Assembly (NCBI RefSeq): GCF_009858335.1
Contig: NZ_VMSE01000001.1
Location: 310,001-374,000 of the forward strand
Direction: 5' to 3'
From: Methylovorus glucosotrophus
Lineage (GTDB): Bacteria > Pseudomonadota > Gammaproteobacteria > Burkholderiales > Methylophilaceae
DNA: 64,000 nucleotides
Shown: one piece after another, positions 55,601 to 64,000 of the stretch
Layout of the letters: every line of letters begins with the position of its first letter
Numbering within the stretch: position 1 is the stretch's first letter
The notes under the pieces: model-generated
What the model saw: only the letters and a program-made list of their open reading frames with translations
Told to the model about the DNA's origin: nothing
Database searches by the model: none
Program-made: the position numbers and the translations under genes

Positions 55601-56513
55601 ACCCAAGTTTATTGGTCGGCGCGTGTTCAAGAATATTGATCTGGCCACCATTGCCGAATACATAGACTGGGGTCCGTTTTTCCAGACATGGGATCTGGCT
55701 GGCTTTTATCCGGCCATCCTGACCGATAGCGTGGTTGGTGAAGCAGCCACCAAGCTGCTGGCAGAAGGCCAGGCCATGCTGAAAAAGATCATTGAAGGCC
55801 GCTGGCTGACCGCCAATGGCGTTGTTGCCTTATTGCCTGCCAATACCGTCAATGATGACGATATTGAAATCTACACCGACGATACCCGCAGCCAGGTGGC
55901 CTTTACCTGGTATGGCATGCGCCAGCAGACCGCCAAGCCGGTGATTGATGGCGTGGCGCGCCCCAATCAGTGTCTGGCCGATTACATTGCGCCCAAGGCA
56001 TCCGGCGTGGCCGATTACATCGGCATGTTTGCGGTGACAGGTGGGTTGGGCATCGACAAATACCTGGAACGCTTCGAGAACGACCATGACGATTACAGCA
56101 GCATCATGCTGAAGTCGCTGGCTGATCGATTGGCGGAAGCCTTTGCCGAATACCTGCATGCCCGGGTACGGACCGACCTCTGGGGGTATGCCGCAGACGA
56201 GCAGCTGGATAATGACGCGCTGATCAAGGAGCAATACCGCGGCATTCGTCCGGCGCCAGGTTACCCGGCCTGCCCGGATCATACGGTCAAACCCGATATG
56301 TTCCAGGTCATGCAGTGCGATGAAATCGGCATGACGCTGACCGAGTCGCTGGCCATGATGCCTGCCGCTGCCGTCTCCGGGTTTTATCTGGCGCATGCTG
56401 ATGCCAAGTATTTCAGCGTGGACAAGATAGGTCAGGATCAGCTCAAGGACATGGCGACAAGACGCGGGCTCTCGGAGGAGTATCTGGAGCGCTGGCTCGC
56501 GCCCAATTTATAG
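52644..56513 (+). CDS. metH: Cobalamin-dependent methionine synthase
   Basis: Transfers a methyl from methyl-THF to homocysteine via cobalamin. The 1289 residues carry all modules: homocysteine domain (about 1-350, zinc Cys in GLNCALGA and [14 protein letters not shown]), pterin domain (about 375-660), cap and B12 domain (about 690-920, with the B12-axial His816 in [11 protein letters not shown]), and the SAM/activation domain (about 960-1289). The homocysteine domain carries an insert with Cys67, Cys73, Cys75 and His79 ([14 protein letters not shown]) that E. coli MetH, as I recall it, lacks. The length is slightly above E. coli's 1227. It is preceded by a promoter and followed by the Fur-controlled receptor. 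Confidence 0.97.
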   Translation: MNQPSTLSTAIPISATEVRLRELLAERILILDGAMGTMIQRYKLTEEDYRGGPQGRFADFKPGLAFCPNGDGCGCGQPHAAPAEGEARELFVKGNNELLTLTQPHIIQEIHEQYLAAGADIIETNTFGATTVAQEDYHMAHLAFEMNVEAAKLARAACDKYSTPDKPRFVAGALGPTPKTASISPDVNDPAARNITFDQLVKAYLEQTIALVEGGADILLVETIFDTLNCKAALFAIDAYFEQSGKRLPIMISGTVTDASGRILSGQTVPAFWHSVRHARPLTIGLNCALGAALMRPYAEELSKIADTFVCIYPNAGLPNPMSDTGFDEEPQDTSSLLKEFAESGFVNVAGGCCGTTPAHIQAIAETVKNIAPRQVPAPRHATLLAGLEPFIIDDSSLFVNVGERTNVTGSKAFARMILNEQYEDALQVARQQVENGAQVIDINMDEGMLDAVKAMTHFLNLVASEPDIARVPIMIDSSKWEVIEAGLKCVQGKSIVNSISMKEGEAEFLRQARLCRRYGAAVIVMAFDEKGQADTYERKIEICKRAYDLLVKEASFPPEDIIFDPNIFAVATGIEEHNNYAVDFINATRWIKENLPYAKISGGVSNVSFSFRGNDPAREAIHTVFLYHAIKAGMTMGIVNAGMVGVYDDLPAELRERVEDVVLNRREDATERMIEFAATLTAGGKKEAPTLEWRGTPEQPVSVGKRLEHAMVHGITEFIVEDTEEARQQVMAAGGRPINVIEGPLMDGMNVVGDLFGQGKMFLPQVVKSARVMKQAVAHLIPFIEEEKAAEEKRTGVAAKPKGKVVIATVKGDVHDIGKNIVSVVLQCNNFEVVNMGVMVPCSEILATAKVENADIIGLSGLITPSLEEMAYVAKEMQRDPHFRMLKIPLLIGGATTSRAHTAVKIAPNYDGPVIYVPDASRSVSVMQSLLTPEQRESYINEVAADYDRARTQHANKKGPTMLTLAEARANKVKARFDGANAPVKPKFIGRRVFKNIDLATIAEYIDWGPFFQTWDLAGFYPAILTDSVVGEAATKLLAEGQAMLKKIIEGRWLTANGVVALLPANTVNDDDIEIYTDDTRSQVAFTWYGMRQQTAKPVIDGVARPNQCLADYIAPKASGVADYIGMFAVTGGLGIDKYLERFENDHDDYSSIMLKSLADRLAEAFAEYLHARVRTDLWGYAADEQLDNDALIKEQYRGIRPAPGYPACPDHTVKPDMFQVMQCDEIGMTLTESLAMMPAAAVSGFYLAHADAKYFSVDKIGQDQLKDMATRRGLSEEYLERWLAPNL

Positions 56514-56774
56514 CAACGACTGGATGCCACCATGTGGGGAGCGCAATACTCTCCATATGGTGATGCCTTATTCTAGCTGGCTACTGCTGCTTTTTTCTAT
56601 CTTCCTTTCTTATTTGTCCTTTCTCAACGGCCTTGTTCTCTATCGTCCTGCCTTGCTTTCGTTTTGCATTGTTCCCTGCCATCGTCCCTCAATATCTTGC
56701 TCTTTGATACATGCTTTACATGCCTGTCAGCTCTGGTTGCTGATCAGACACCAGCATAAAAATACTTATGTTGC

Positions 56775-56796
56775 AATTGAGAACAATTGTCATTTA
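56775..56796 (+). promoter_or_regulatory. Fur box upstream of the TonB-dependent receptor
   Basis: AATTGAGAACAATTGTCATT resembles the Fur box consensus, with ATTGAGAA and TTGTCATT arms. It lies about 140 bp ahead of the receptor start, so iron-dependent repression is likely. The remainder of the 416-bp gap (56514-56929) has a low-complexity T/C-rich stretch at 56570-56700 and no gene I can support. Confidence 0.72.
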
Positions 56797-56929
56797 CAAT
56801 AATTAACATCATTGGATAGGCAAGTCACCACCCACCGACGTAGTTCAGCGGTCCCCACCCAGCAGATCTCTTCTGCCCAATGCAATTCATCTCATCAGTT
56901 ACTAAAAAACCAGAAAGGCTCAGGGGGCC

Positions 56930-59077
56930 ATGTATCGCCATTCCAAATTGCATTTAGCATTAATGTTTGTATTCAGCAGTATTTCCACAGCTTCATTCGG
57001 CGCCACGCCAAATCCCGAAGACAGCCCCAGCGAACTGGAGGAAGTGAAGGTAAAGGCGCAAAAAGAAGTGTCTTCTCCTTATCAGGCTGTTGTCAGCACC
57101 ACAGCAGCAAAAATCGATGTGCCTTTGCGTGATATTCCGCAGACGGTGAACGTGATCCCCAAGGCTTTGATGGAAGATCAGGGGGCCATATCGCTGCAGG
57201 ATGCACTGCGCAATGTGCCCGGCATTGGCTTCAGCAATGGCGATGGTCAGCGTGACCAGGTAAATATTCGTGGATTCAGCGCGATTGCCGATCAGTTCGT
57301 GGATGGCATCCGCGATGATGCGCTTTACTTCCGTGATCTTGCCAATGTGGAGCAGATTGAGGTCTTGAAAGGCCCGGCAGCGGTGCTGTATGGCCGCGGC
57401 TCATCTGGGGGTCTGATTAATCGCATTACCAAGAAGCCGTTTGACAAGCCGATGATTAATCTCACCACGACCATTGGCAGCTATGATTTCCAGCGCTACG
57501 AAGCAGATATCAACCAGCCGCTAGGGGACAATGTGGCTTTGCGTATCACTGGTGCTCGCCAGAAGAGCGATGGTTTCCGCGATCAATCCTTTACTGATCG
57601 TGAATTTATTGCGCCATCCATCCAGTTTGATATTTCCGAAAAAACACGCCTTTTATTGCAGGCGGAATATCTGGATGATCGGCGTCTGAATGACTTTGGC
57701 GTGCCTGCCATCAATGGTCGTCCGGTCAAGGTCAATATAGATACGTATTATGGTTCGGCCAATGCGCGGCGCGATGACTATGTGCAAAGCCGCGTCAGCG
57801 CGGGCTCTTTTGTGCTGGAGCACAAATTCAGTGAGGATGTGAAACTGCGCAATGCTTTCCGCATGTATCACTATGATCTTGACCGCAACAACACCGTGGT
57901 TAGCAGCATTACCGGTACCATCAGCAACCCGATAGCTAATCGGCGCTACAGCACGGTGCAGCGTGAAGAAGATGGCTATTTCAATCAGACCGATCTCAGT
58001 ATCAAAACGCGCGCATTCGGCCTTGAGCATGCCTTGCTGTTTGGCATGGAGTTTGGCGAACAGAAGAAAGATGCTCTGTCTGGAAACTACCAGAACCCTG
58101 CCTCGGTGAGCCTTTACAACCCGATACTGACGCCTTCTGCCCGCGTGGGCCTAAGCCCTTCGGATTCTACTGGCACCAGCACGACGGCGGCGTTTTACAT
58201 GCAGGATCTGGTCACGTTGTCCGAGCGCTGGAAAGCGCTGGTAGGCGCCCGCTATGATCGCTTCAATCAGGAAACAAAAGACAATCTGAGCTCGGCCAAG
58301 CTTGATCGCGTGGACAAAGAGTGGAGCCCGCGGGCTGGGCTGGTTTATCAGCCGGCGGATGATGTCAGCTTGTATGGCTCTTATACCAAGTCGTTCCAGC
58401 CATCGCAGGAAACCTTCAATCTGGCGTTCACCAACAATGCCGCTCAGCTGGCACCTGAAGAAACCACCAATTATGAGGTGGGTGCCAAGCTGGACTGGCT
58501 GAATGGCAATCTGTCGACCATGGTTTCCCTGTTCCGGCTTGAGCGCACCAACATCAAGAGCGCAGATCCCGCCAACAATAATCGACTGATACCGGTGGGT
58601 GAGCAACGCACCGATGGACTGGAGTTATCCGCCATGGGACGCCTGGCGGAAGGCTGGGACGTCAATGCTGGTTATGCCTATATGGATGCCAAGATTACGG
58701 ACTCGCCCTCGACCATGGCCGTCAATATCGTCGGCGAACCTGCGCGAGTGGCACTTGAAGGCAATCGCGCCAGCCTCACGCCGCGGCATAGTGCCAACCT
58801 TTGGGTATCGCACCGATTTGGCAATGGTTTTGGCCTGGCCGGGGGCGTGGTGTTAGTGGGCGATCAGTATGCCTCTGCCAGCAATGTCGTGAAATTGCCC
58901 GGCTATACCCGCTTTGACGCCAGCGCTTTTTATGAGACCAAACGCTACGACTTGCGCCTGACATTGATCAACTTGTTAGATAAGGAGTATTACATTTCTG
59001 CCCATGGCGGCGCTGATTTGTACAACACCCCAGGAGCGCCACGTAGTGCGTTGCTGAGTTTGCGGCTCAAGTTCTGA
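56930..59077 (+). CDS. TonB-dependent siderophore receptor
   Basis: A 715-residue outer-membrane receptor for ferric siderophores, Fiu/catecholate-like. A signal peptide ends at SFGA. The plug domain reads PLRDIPQTVNVIPKALMEDQ, then GAISLQDALRNVPGIGFSNG and NIRGFSAIADQFVDGIRDDA, with LKGPAAVLYGRGSSGGLINR at the end. The barrel follows, ending in LLSLRLKF with terminal Phe. A TonB box may be EEVKVKA near residue 38. A Fur box precedes it and a terminator follows. The siderophore is not known. Confidence 0.93.
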   Translation: MYRHSKLHLALMFVFSSISTASFGATPNPEDSPSELEEVKVKAQKEVSSPYQAVVSTTAAKIDVPLRDIPQTVNVIPKALMEDQGAISLQDALRNVPGIGFSNGDGQRDQVNIRGFSAIADQFVDGIRDDALYFRDLANVEQIEVLKGPAAVLYGRGSSGGLINRITKKPFDKPMINLTTTIGSYDFQRYEADINQPLGDNVALRITGARQKSDGFRDQSFTDREFIAPSIQFDISEKTRLLLQAEYLDDRRLNDFGVPAINGRPVKVNIDTYYGSANARRDDYVQSRVSAGSFVLEHKFSEDVKLRNAFRMYHYDLDRNNTVVSSITGTISNPIANRRYSTVQREEDGYFNQTDLSIKTRAFGLEHALLFGMEFGEQKKDALSGNYQNPASVSLYNPILTPSARVGLSPSDSTGTSTTAAFYMQDLVTLSERWKALVGARYDRFNQETKDNLSSAKLDRVDKEWSPRAGLVYQPADDVSLYGSYTKSFQPSQETFNLAFTNNAAQLAPEETTNYEVGAKLDWLNGNLSTMVSLFRLERTNIKSADPANNNRLIPVGEQRTDGLELSAMGRLAEGWDVNAGYAYMDAKITDSPSTMAVNIVGEPARVALEGNRASLTPRHSANLWVSHRFGNGFGLAGGVVLVGDQYASASNVVKLPGYTRFDASAFYETKRYDLRLTLINLLDKEYYISAHGGADLYNTPGAPRSALLSLRLKF

Positions 59078-59109
59078 TTTTGTATTTAGCCAATTAGCAC
59101 CATCGAAAA

Positions 59110-59138
59110 GAAAAAGCCGGCAGATTGCCGGCTTTTTT
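59110..59138. terminator. Bidirectional terminator after the siderophore receptor
   Basis: AAAAAGCCGGCA, loop GAT, TGCCGGCTTTTTT. It separates the receptor from the minus-strand EAL-HDOD gene. Confidence 0.92.
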
Positions 59139-59172
59139 GTGGCGCCTTACCGCAAGACTTTTATCCTCCAGA

Positions 59173-60444
59173 TCAGGCCGCCTGTTTGTTAAGCTCGGCG
59201 GCCCATTGCATGGCTTGCAGCTGGATGGCGGTAAAGTCACCGACGCTGATCCCCAATGCATGAAGATCGGCACGCACGGCCTCAAAGTCGGTGCGTTCTA
59301 TTTCCTGCGCCAGTTGCAAGAGCTGGCCCAGCGGGCCTTCGTGCGCAAGGATCGCCTGTTTCAGGTGCTCCATCAGGCCGATTTCATTCAGGATTTTCTC
59401 GATGGGTACTTGCAACACGGCATCAACCAGCGACAGCATGCCGACCATGAAGGCCTGATCACTGAAGCGCGGCTCGGGTGATTGCAGCTTGAGCGCGATG
59501 AGTTCCATCAGGCGGGCACGGCTGGCAACTTGCTGCATCAGGTTGCTGGCATTGCCAGCTTCGGGTGAAACATACAGCAAAAGCTGCACCCAGCGCAGCA
59601 GCTGGCGCTGGCCCAGCACGGCAATCGCCTGGCGTATGGAGCCGATTTCCTGTTGACGACCACCGCTGATACCGACCGAGTTGACCAGCCGCAGCAGGCT
59701 GACCGAGAGGTCGGGGCTTTGCTTGAAGGGTTCTTCTAGCGCTTGCAGGTTGGCGTCACTGATCAGCATGCCCATGATGCGCATCAGCGTCATCTGGTTA
59801 GGCTGGGGTTTTTTGCCCTGCAGGATCACCGGCTGTGCAAAGAAATAGCCCTGAAACAGCTCAAAGCCAAGCTTCTTGAAAGCTTCAAATTCTTCTTCGT
59901 TCTGGACTTTTTCCGCGAGGAGTTGAATGTGATTATGTTTGCGCAACACGGTCAGCGATGGTGCCATGTGCTTGAGCGGGGTGATGGTAAGGTCGACTTT
60001 CACAATATCGACCAGGGGCAGGATATGGTCGTATTCCGGGCGGTAGAGAAAGTCATCCAGTGCGATACGAAAGCCCATTTCCTTCAGGGCGGCGCAACGT
60101 TCCACGATTTGCGCATTGATGGGGACATCTTCCAGGATTTCGAGGATCACGCGGTCTGGTGGCAACAACTCCAGCGTCTCGCTCATCAGCAGGCTGGCGG
60201 AGACATTCAGAAAGGCATCTTCATTGCCAAGCACCAGCTCAAGGCCGAATTCACTCAGCATGTTGACGATGACGGTGGAGGTGGCAAGCACATCATCCAC
60301 CACGTCTGCCGAGAGGCTGGCTTCCGATCGGAACAGCAGCTCGTAGGCTATGATTTTTCGGTTCGCAGTCAATATGGGCTGGCGTCCGAGAAAGACATCG
60401 GCCCCTCCTGAGCCTAATGGCTCGATTACTGCGCTACTCATCAA
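59173..60444 (-). CDS. EAL-HDOD domain signalling protein (YuxH-like)
   Basis: A 423-residue protein. The N-terminal EAL-type domain is degenerate: EALxR is YELLFRSE, the DDFGTG loop is ALDDFLYRPE, although EILED and AEKVQ keep acidic positions. It is therefore likely to bind but not to cleave cyclic di-GMP. The C-terminal HDOD domain (about 210-400) has VSLLRLVNSVGI and IGSIRQAIAVLGQRQLLRWV. This EAL-HDOD (YuxH) architecture is common in proteobacterial signalling. It is transcribed alone, divergent from mpl. Confidence 0.88.
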   Translation of the reverse strand: MMSSAVIEPLGSGGADVFLGRQPILTANRKIIAYELLFRSEASLSADVVDDVLATSTVIVNMLSEFGLELVLGNEDAFLNVSASLLMSETLELLPPDRVILEILEDVPINAQIVERCAALKEMGFRIALDDFLYRPEYDHILPLVDIVKVDLTITPLKHMAPSLTVLRKHNHIQLLAEKVQNEEEFEAFKKLGFELFQGYFFAQPVILQGKKPQPNQMTLMRIMGMLISDANLQALEEPFKQSPDLSVSLLRLVNSVGISGGRQQEIGSIRQAIAVLGQRQLLRWVQLLLYVSPEAGNASNLMQQVASRARLMELIALKLQSPEPRFSDQAFMVGMLSLVDAVLQVPIEKILNEIGLMEHLKQAILAHEGPLGQLLQLAQEIERTDFEAVRADLHALGISVGDFTAIQLQAMQWAAELNKQAA

Positions 60445-60627
60445 CGGTGCTCCCCATATTCAAGTGATACTGACTGCCTTTTAGTCCTGCTATCGCTTAT
60501 CATTATGCATAAAATGGTACAGGACACTATTTTTTAAATACTTTAAAAGCTAACGGGATCATTAAGCAATAGTTTTTACAACTCGGATACATTCCCTATT
60601 CCCGTCATCATTCGTTAAGAACACATC

Positions 60628-62001
60628 ATGCATATTCACATCCTCGGCATTTGCGGAACATTCATGGGCGGCATTGCAGTGCTGGCCAAAGCCGCAGGCC
60701 ATCGCGTGACCGGTTGCGATGCCAATGTCTACCCGCCGATGAGCACACAATTGGAGGCGCAGGGCATAGACCTGACCGAAGGTTTCTCCCCAGAGCAAAC
60801 CGCACTCAATCCTGATATTTACGTCATTGGCAATGTGGTCTCGCGTGGCAACCCATTGATGGAGGAAATCCTCAATCGTGGCTTGCCCTATGTCTCGGGC
60901 CCGCAGTGGCTGGCCGAGAATGTATTGCGCGATAAATGGGTGCTGGCAGTCGCCGGCACGCATGGCAAAACCACCACCAGTTCCATGCTGGCCTGGATAC
61001 TGGAATACGCCGGGCTGGCGCCTGGTTTTCTGATTGGTGGCGTGCCGCAGAATTTTGATATCTCTGCGCGCTTGCCCGGCGCTCCGCGGCAGGAGCCACA
61101 GGGGCGCTCGCCCTTTTTCGTGATTGAGGCCGATGAATACGACACGGCGTTTTTCGACAAGCGCTCCAAGTTTGTCCACTATCGCCCACGCACGGCCGTG
61201 CTAAACAATCTCGAGTTTGACCATGCCGATATTTTTGCCGACCTGGCCGCCATTGAAACCCAGTTTCACCATCTGGTGCGCACCGTGCCGCAGCAGGGCC
61301 TGGTGGTAGCCAATGGACGGGAAGAAAGCCTGCAGCGTGTGATCGCACGTGGCTGCTGGACCCCGGTGGAAACCTTTGGCGATGCTCAGGGCTGGCATGC
61401 CGGCGCCGCCGATGCCGAGGGCAGTTTTGATGTGATACAAGGCGAGCAGGTATTGGGCCGCGTGCAATGGAGCCTGCTGGGCGAGCATAACCGCATGAAT
61501 GCATTGGCCGCGCTGGCGGCTGCGCGCCATGTGGGCGTGCCCGTTGAGGTCGGTATTGCGGCGCTTGCCGAATTCCAGAATGTGAAACGCCGCATGGAAG
61601 TGCGCGGCGAGGTGAAGGGGATTACGGTCTACGATGACTTCGCGCATCACCCGACTGCGATTACCACCACGCTGGAAGGCTTGCGCGCCAAGGTCGGGGC
61701 CTCGCGCATTCTGGCGGTGCTGGAGCCACGCTCCAACACCATGAAGCTGGGCGTCATGAAAGCCGCCTTGCCCGCCAGTCTCAAGTCAGCTGACCGTGTC
61801 TACTGTTATGGGGCCAACCTCGGCTGGGACGCGGCCGAGGCCCTGCACGACATGGGCGAGATTGCCCAGGTGGAAACCGACATGACGAAGCTGGTGGAAG
61901 CCATCGCCCGCGAAGCCCGCAGCGGTGACCATATTCTGGTCATGAGCAATGGTGGCTTTGGCGGTATCCATCAAAAACTGCTGGAAAGGCTGGCCGCTTG
62001 A
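60628..62001 (+). CDS. mpl: UDP-N-acetylmuramate:L-alanyl-gamma-D-glutamyl-meso-diaminopimelate ligase
   Basis: Recycles murein tripeptide by attaching it to UDP-MurNAc. The 457-residue Mur-ligase-type enzyme has the Mpl-specific start MHIHILGICGTFMGGIAVLA, the ATP loop VAGTHGKTTTSSMLAWILEY, and the middle motifs FFVIEADEYDTAFFDKRSKF and LLGEHNRMNALAALAAA. VYDDFAHHPTAITTTLEGLR is the conserved C-terminal segment. The stop overlaps the tonB-like start. Confidence 0.95.
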   Translation: MHIHILGICGTFMGGIAVLAKAAGHRVTGCDANVYPPMSTQLEAQGIDLTEGFSPEQTALNPDIYVIGNVVSRGNPLMEEILNRGLPYVSGPQWLAENVLRDKWVLAVAGTHGKTTTSSMLAWILEYAGLAPGFLIGGVPQNFDISARLPGAPRQEPQGRSPFFVIEADEYDTAFFDKRSKFVHYRPRTAVLNNLEFDHADIFADLAAIETQFHHLVRTVPQQGLVVANGREESLQRVIARGCWTPVETFGDAQGWHAGAADAEGSFDVIQGEQVLGRVQWSLLGEHNRMNALAALAAARHVGVPVEVGIAALAEFQNVKRRMEVRGEVKGITVYDDFAHHPTAITTTLEGLRAKVGASRILAVLEPRSNTMKLGVMKAALPASLKSADRVYCYGANLGWDAAEALHDMGEIAQVETDMTKLVEAIAREARSGDHILVMSNGGFGGIHQKLLERLAA

Positions 62002-62954
62002 ATCTGCGCATGTTGAGTCGCCTTGATGCGCTGGGCGTCACCTTGCTGGTGTCGGCCGTGCTGCATATCGCGATCATTGCCAGTCTGGATTTCAAGGCGC
62101 CTGACTTGCAGGTGTTGAAGGACAAAATGTCGTCCATGGATGTTGTGCTGGTCAACACCAAAACCGAAAGCAAGCCAGAGAAAGCCGATGCACTGGCCCA
62201 GGCCAACCTGAATCGCGGCGGTAATACTGATGCTGATCGTCGCATGAAATCGGCATTGCCACCGCCTGACCAGCCACCCAAGCAAACCACTCCCAAGCCG
62301 GAAGCGCAGTCACGCCAGAGTGCCATGCAAGCGTCTTCTACTACCTCTGAAGCGGAGCGTCGCCAGCAAAAAGTGGCTGAACTGGAGAAGCAGGTGCAAG
62401 AGCTGATGCATCAGCTGCAATCGACCAACAAGGTGGAGACCCACCCCGCGCAGGAAGCCGCCGCAGTCAAGCCGGAAACCGGCGAGCAGTCGGCCAGCAG
62501 CAAGTCGCTCAAGGCCGCCGATTTGCTGGCCAGCAGTCTGGATATGGCGAGACTGGAAGCGCAGATTGCCAAGCAGCAGGATGAGTATCAGAAGCGCCCC
62601 AAGCGCAAGTTTATCGGTGCCCGTGCTCAGGAATACCGCTTTGCCGCTTACGTGGATAACTGGCGGCAGAAGGTTGAGAAGGTTGGTAGCCTCAATTATC
62701 CCGAAGCCGCCAAGGATAAAAAACTGTATGGCAAGCTGACCATGACCGTCTCCATCCGCGCCGATGGCAGTCTGGACAAGATCGAAATCAACCAGAGTTC
62801 AGGCTACAAGGAACTGGATGATGGTGCGCGTCGGATTGTAGAACTGGCGGCACCGTTTGCCCCGTTCCCGGAAAATGTGCGCGCCGATACCGATATCCTG
62901 AGTGTGACCCGCACCTGGAACTTTACCCGTCAGGACAGTCTGACCACGGAGTAG
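61998..62954 (+). CDS. TonB-family energy transducer-like protein
   Basis: A 318-residue protein with one N-terminal membrane helix (about 13-30), a Pro/Gln/Lys-rich and coiled-coil periplasmic spacer (about 60-200), and a TonB-type C-terminal domain. The last contains AAKDKKLYGKLTMTVSIRAD, GSLDKIEINQSSGYKELDDG and ARRIVELAAPFAPFP. TTG at 61998 is taken as the start because GGAAAGG lies eight bases before it and it overlaps the mpl stop; ATG at 62010 is too far from that site. It may energise the receptors of this chromosome, although no exbBD is nearby. Confidence 0.85.
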   Translation: MNLRMLSRLDALGVTLLVSAVLHIAIIASLDFKAPDLQVLKDKMSSMDVVLVNTKTESKPEKADALAQANLNRGGNTDADRRMKSALPPPDQPPKQTTPKPEAQSRQSAMQASSTTSEAERRQQKVAELEKQVQELMHQLQSTNKVETHPAQEAAAVKPETGEQSASSKSLKAADLLASSLDMARLEAQIAKQQDEYQKRPKRKFIGARAQEYRFAAYVDNWRQKVEKVGSLNYPEAAKDKKLYGKLTMTVSIRADGSLDKIEINQSSGYKELDDGARRIVELAAPFAPFPENVRADTDILSVTRTWNFTRQDSLTTE

Positions 62955-62990
62955 CCGCCTTATGCGGCCATGCCTTCATAACCTAGCCTC

Positions 62991-63323
62991 ATGAAAATGA
63001 ACGCCATGACACCCTATTTTCAGCATCACGTGTTTTTCTGCCTCAACAAGCGCGAGGATGGCTCAGATTGTTGCGCCAATCACGGTGCCGAGGCCGCCTT
63101 TGACTATATGAAATCGCGTATCAAGAAGCTCAAGCTGAGCGGCAAGGGCAATGTCCGTATCAACCGTGCTGGCTGCCTGGATCGCTGCAGCGAGGGCCCG
63201 CTGATGGTGATTTACCCAGAAGCGGTCTGGTACGGTTTTGTCGACAACGAAGACATTGATGAAATCATCGAGTCGCATCTCATCAATGGCAAGCCGGTTG
63301 AGCGGCTGATATTGCAGGGCTAG
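62991..63323 (+). CDS. Thioredoxin-like [2Fe-2S] ferredoxin
   Basis: A 110-residue thioredoxin-fold ferredoxin. Four Cys in the family positions can be seen: FFCLNKREDGSDCC for the first ones and RAGCLDRCSEGP for the last two. The latter (C-L-x-x-C) is diagnostic. It transfers electrons in the cytoplasm; the partner is unknown. The start at 62991 or 63006 (MTPYFQHH) cannot be separated with confidence. Confidence 0.9.
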   Translation: MKMNAMTPYFQHHVFFCLNKREDGSDCCANHGAEAAFDYMKSRIKKLKLSGKGNVRINRAGCLDRCSEGPLMVIYPEAVWYGFVDNEDIDEIIESHLINGKPVERLILQG

Positions 63324-63353
63324 CCCGTTTCAGGTGGCCGGCCCTGCAACTGG

Positions 63354-63767
63354 CTAGCCAAGAATCTGCTGGATTTCCTGTTTCAGTGCGCTGGCCGTGG
63401 CGGCATCCAGTGGATGGCCCATGGTCTCGCGGCGGGCAGGCGCCCATATCGCAGCAGGGAAATGCCGGTCACGTTTATAGCGCGGGATAACGTGCCAGTG
63501 CACATGCGGCGTCATATTGCCCAGGCTGGCGAGATTGATCTTGTCTGGCCGCATGATCTTGCGCACTGCTCGTTCCACCTTGAGCACCACTTGCATCAGG
63601 CGCAGCTGATCTTCGCTGGCAAGATCCGTCATTTCTTTCACATGACGGTTAAGTATCACCCGGCAAAAGCCCGGGTAATCCTGGTCTTCTACCCGTACCA
63701 CCCGGCAGAATTCATCCTGCCATTGCAACTCGCCCCCTGGCACTGCACATAATTCACAACTTGCCAT
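63354..63767 (-). CDS. HIT-family nucleotide-binding protein
   Basis: A 137-residue HIT protein. The catalytic triad motif is PHVHWHVIPRYKRD. The N-terminal MASCELCAVPGGEL has a Cys pair, and LGNMTPHVHWH holds the key His. Such proteins hydrolyse dinucleoside polyphosphates or adenylated small molecules. The start at 63767 is preceded by CAGGGATAAC. A longer frame to 63791 would add eight residues without a ribosome-binding site. Confidence 0.9.
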   Translation of the reverse strand: MASCELCAVPGGELQWQDEFCRVVRVEDQDYPGFCRVILNRHVKEMTDLASEDQLRLMQVVLKVERAVRKIMRPDKINLASLGNMTPHVHWHVIPRYKRDRHFPAAIWAPARRETMGHPLDAATASALKQEIQQILG

Positions 63768-63879
63768 TGTTATCCCTGTTATTTCTGGCACCTGACGCGC
63801 CTGATATGCCAGCTGGCATTATAACGCCCACCTGCCGCCGTTGCGCATAGGTGGGCGAGATGGGCGGTAAGACTGTCGC

Positions 63880-64000
63880 TTAACCTTCGCCTTTCATCAC
63901 CAGCTCGGCATACTCTTCAAAACTGATCGTGCCGCCCAGCGATTCCGCTACATCCTTGTCGCGCGCTGGCAAGGCATCCTGCAGGCCGTCAATCCGCTTC
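63880..64000 (-). CDS. Unidentified gene, C-terminal tail (runs off the right edge)
   Basis: The last 39 residues of a protein read leftwards, ending in TISFEEYAELVMKGEG and a TAA stop at 63880-63882. I do not recognise the family from so short a stretch. No terminator is visible between it and the HIT gene. Confidence 0.5.
   Translation of the reverse strand, partial: KRIDGLQDALPARDKDVAESLGGTISFEEYAELVMKGEG

Noticed and set aside
56524..56802. 92-codon frame in the metH-receptor gap
   Set aside because: It runs across the Fur box, has no ribosome-binding site, and its composition reflects a T/C-rich stretch.

Overview
The window is a 64 kb chromosomal segment of a Gram-negative betaproteobacterium. 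A methylotroph of the Methylophilaceae (Methylobacillus/Methylovorus-like) is the best guess. This rests on a formaldehyde-activating-enzyme (Fae) family protein, purU, a B12-dependent ribonucleotide reductase beside B12-dependent metH, the torF-porin/glnK/amtB order, and a moderately GC-rich, evenly coded sequence. No rRNA, tRNA, insertion sequence, prophage or CRISPR array was seen. Nearly everything is ordinary core genome, and the interest lies in a few accessory operons and in regulatory DNA.

Layout. 1-5 kb: the start of nrdJ (class II ribonucleotide reductase) behind a promoter carrying NrdR boxes; waaA; then a TetR regulator coupled to an unusual membrane protein, divergent from a periplasmic cupin across a pair of operators. 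5-13.4 kb: a pcm-tolC-isochorismatase-like-hypothetical operon, an NtrC-type two-component system, and a divergent outer-membrane protein/binding-protein pair. 13.5-17.9 kb: a tightly coupled five-gene operon (N-acyltransferase-like thermostable hemolysin family, AMP ligase, heme-oxygenase-like diiron oxidase, SDR, TPR protein) that looks like a small-molecule pathway. 18-30 kb: thiC behind a TPP riboswitch, an RluB/RluF-type pseudouridine synthase with a long disordered N-terminus, yidB, uppP, an exoD-like gene, asmA, mutY and a frameshifted SulP transporter. 30-37 kb: a Fae paralogue lacking the usual catalytic His, GNAT, lipoprotein, DoxX, ispH, a CobD/CbiB-like gene, purU, lysA, lptM.

37-44 kb: a minor-pilin operon (pilE-like, fimT, pilV, pilW, pilX, pilY1). 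44-49.5 kb: gshA-gshB and the nitrogen locus torF-glnK-amtB, read leftwards from a consensus sigma-54 promoter with an NtrC site. Downstream of amtB, between two nearly identical terminators, lie an NtrC-like site and two tandem consensus sigma-54 promoters firing into about 100 bp that ends in a terminator and contains a CUCCUCCUC stretch. This is a candidate nitrogen-regulated small RNA. 49.5-64 kb: ubiK, comM, a VIT1/CCC1 transporter, metH, a Fur-box TonB-dependent receptor, an EAL-HDOD protein, mpl, tonB-like, a thioredoxin-like ferredoxin, a HIT protein and the tail of an unidentified gene.

My two strongest candidates for an undescribed system are the 13.6-17.9 kb operon and the NtrC/sigma-54 small-RNA locus at 46.25-46.47 kb.
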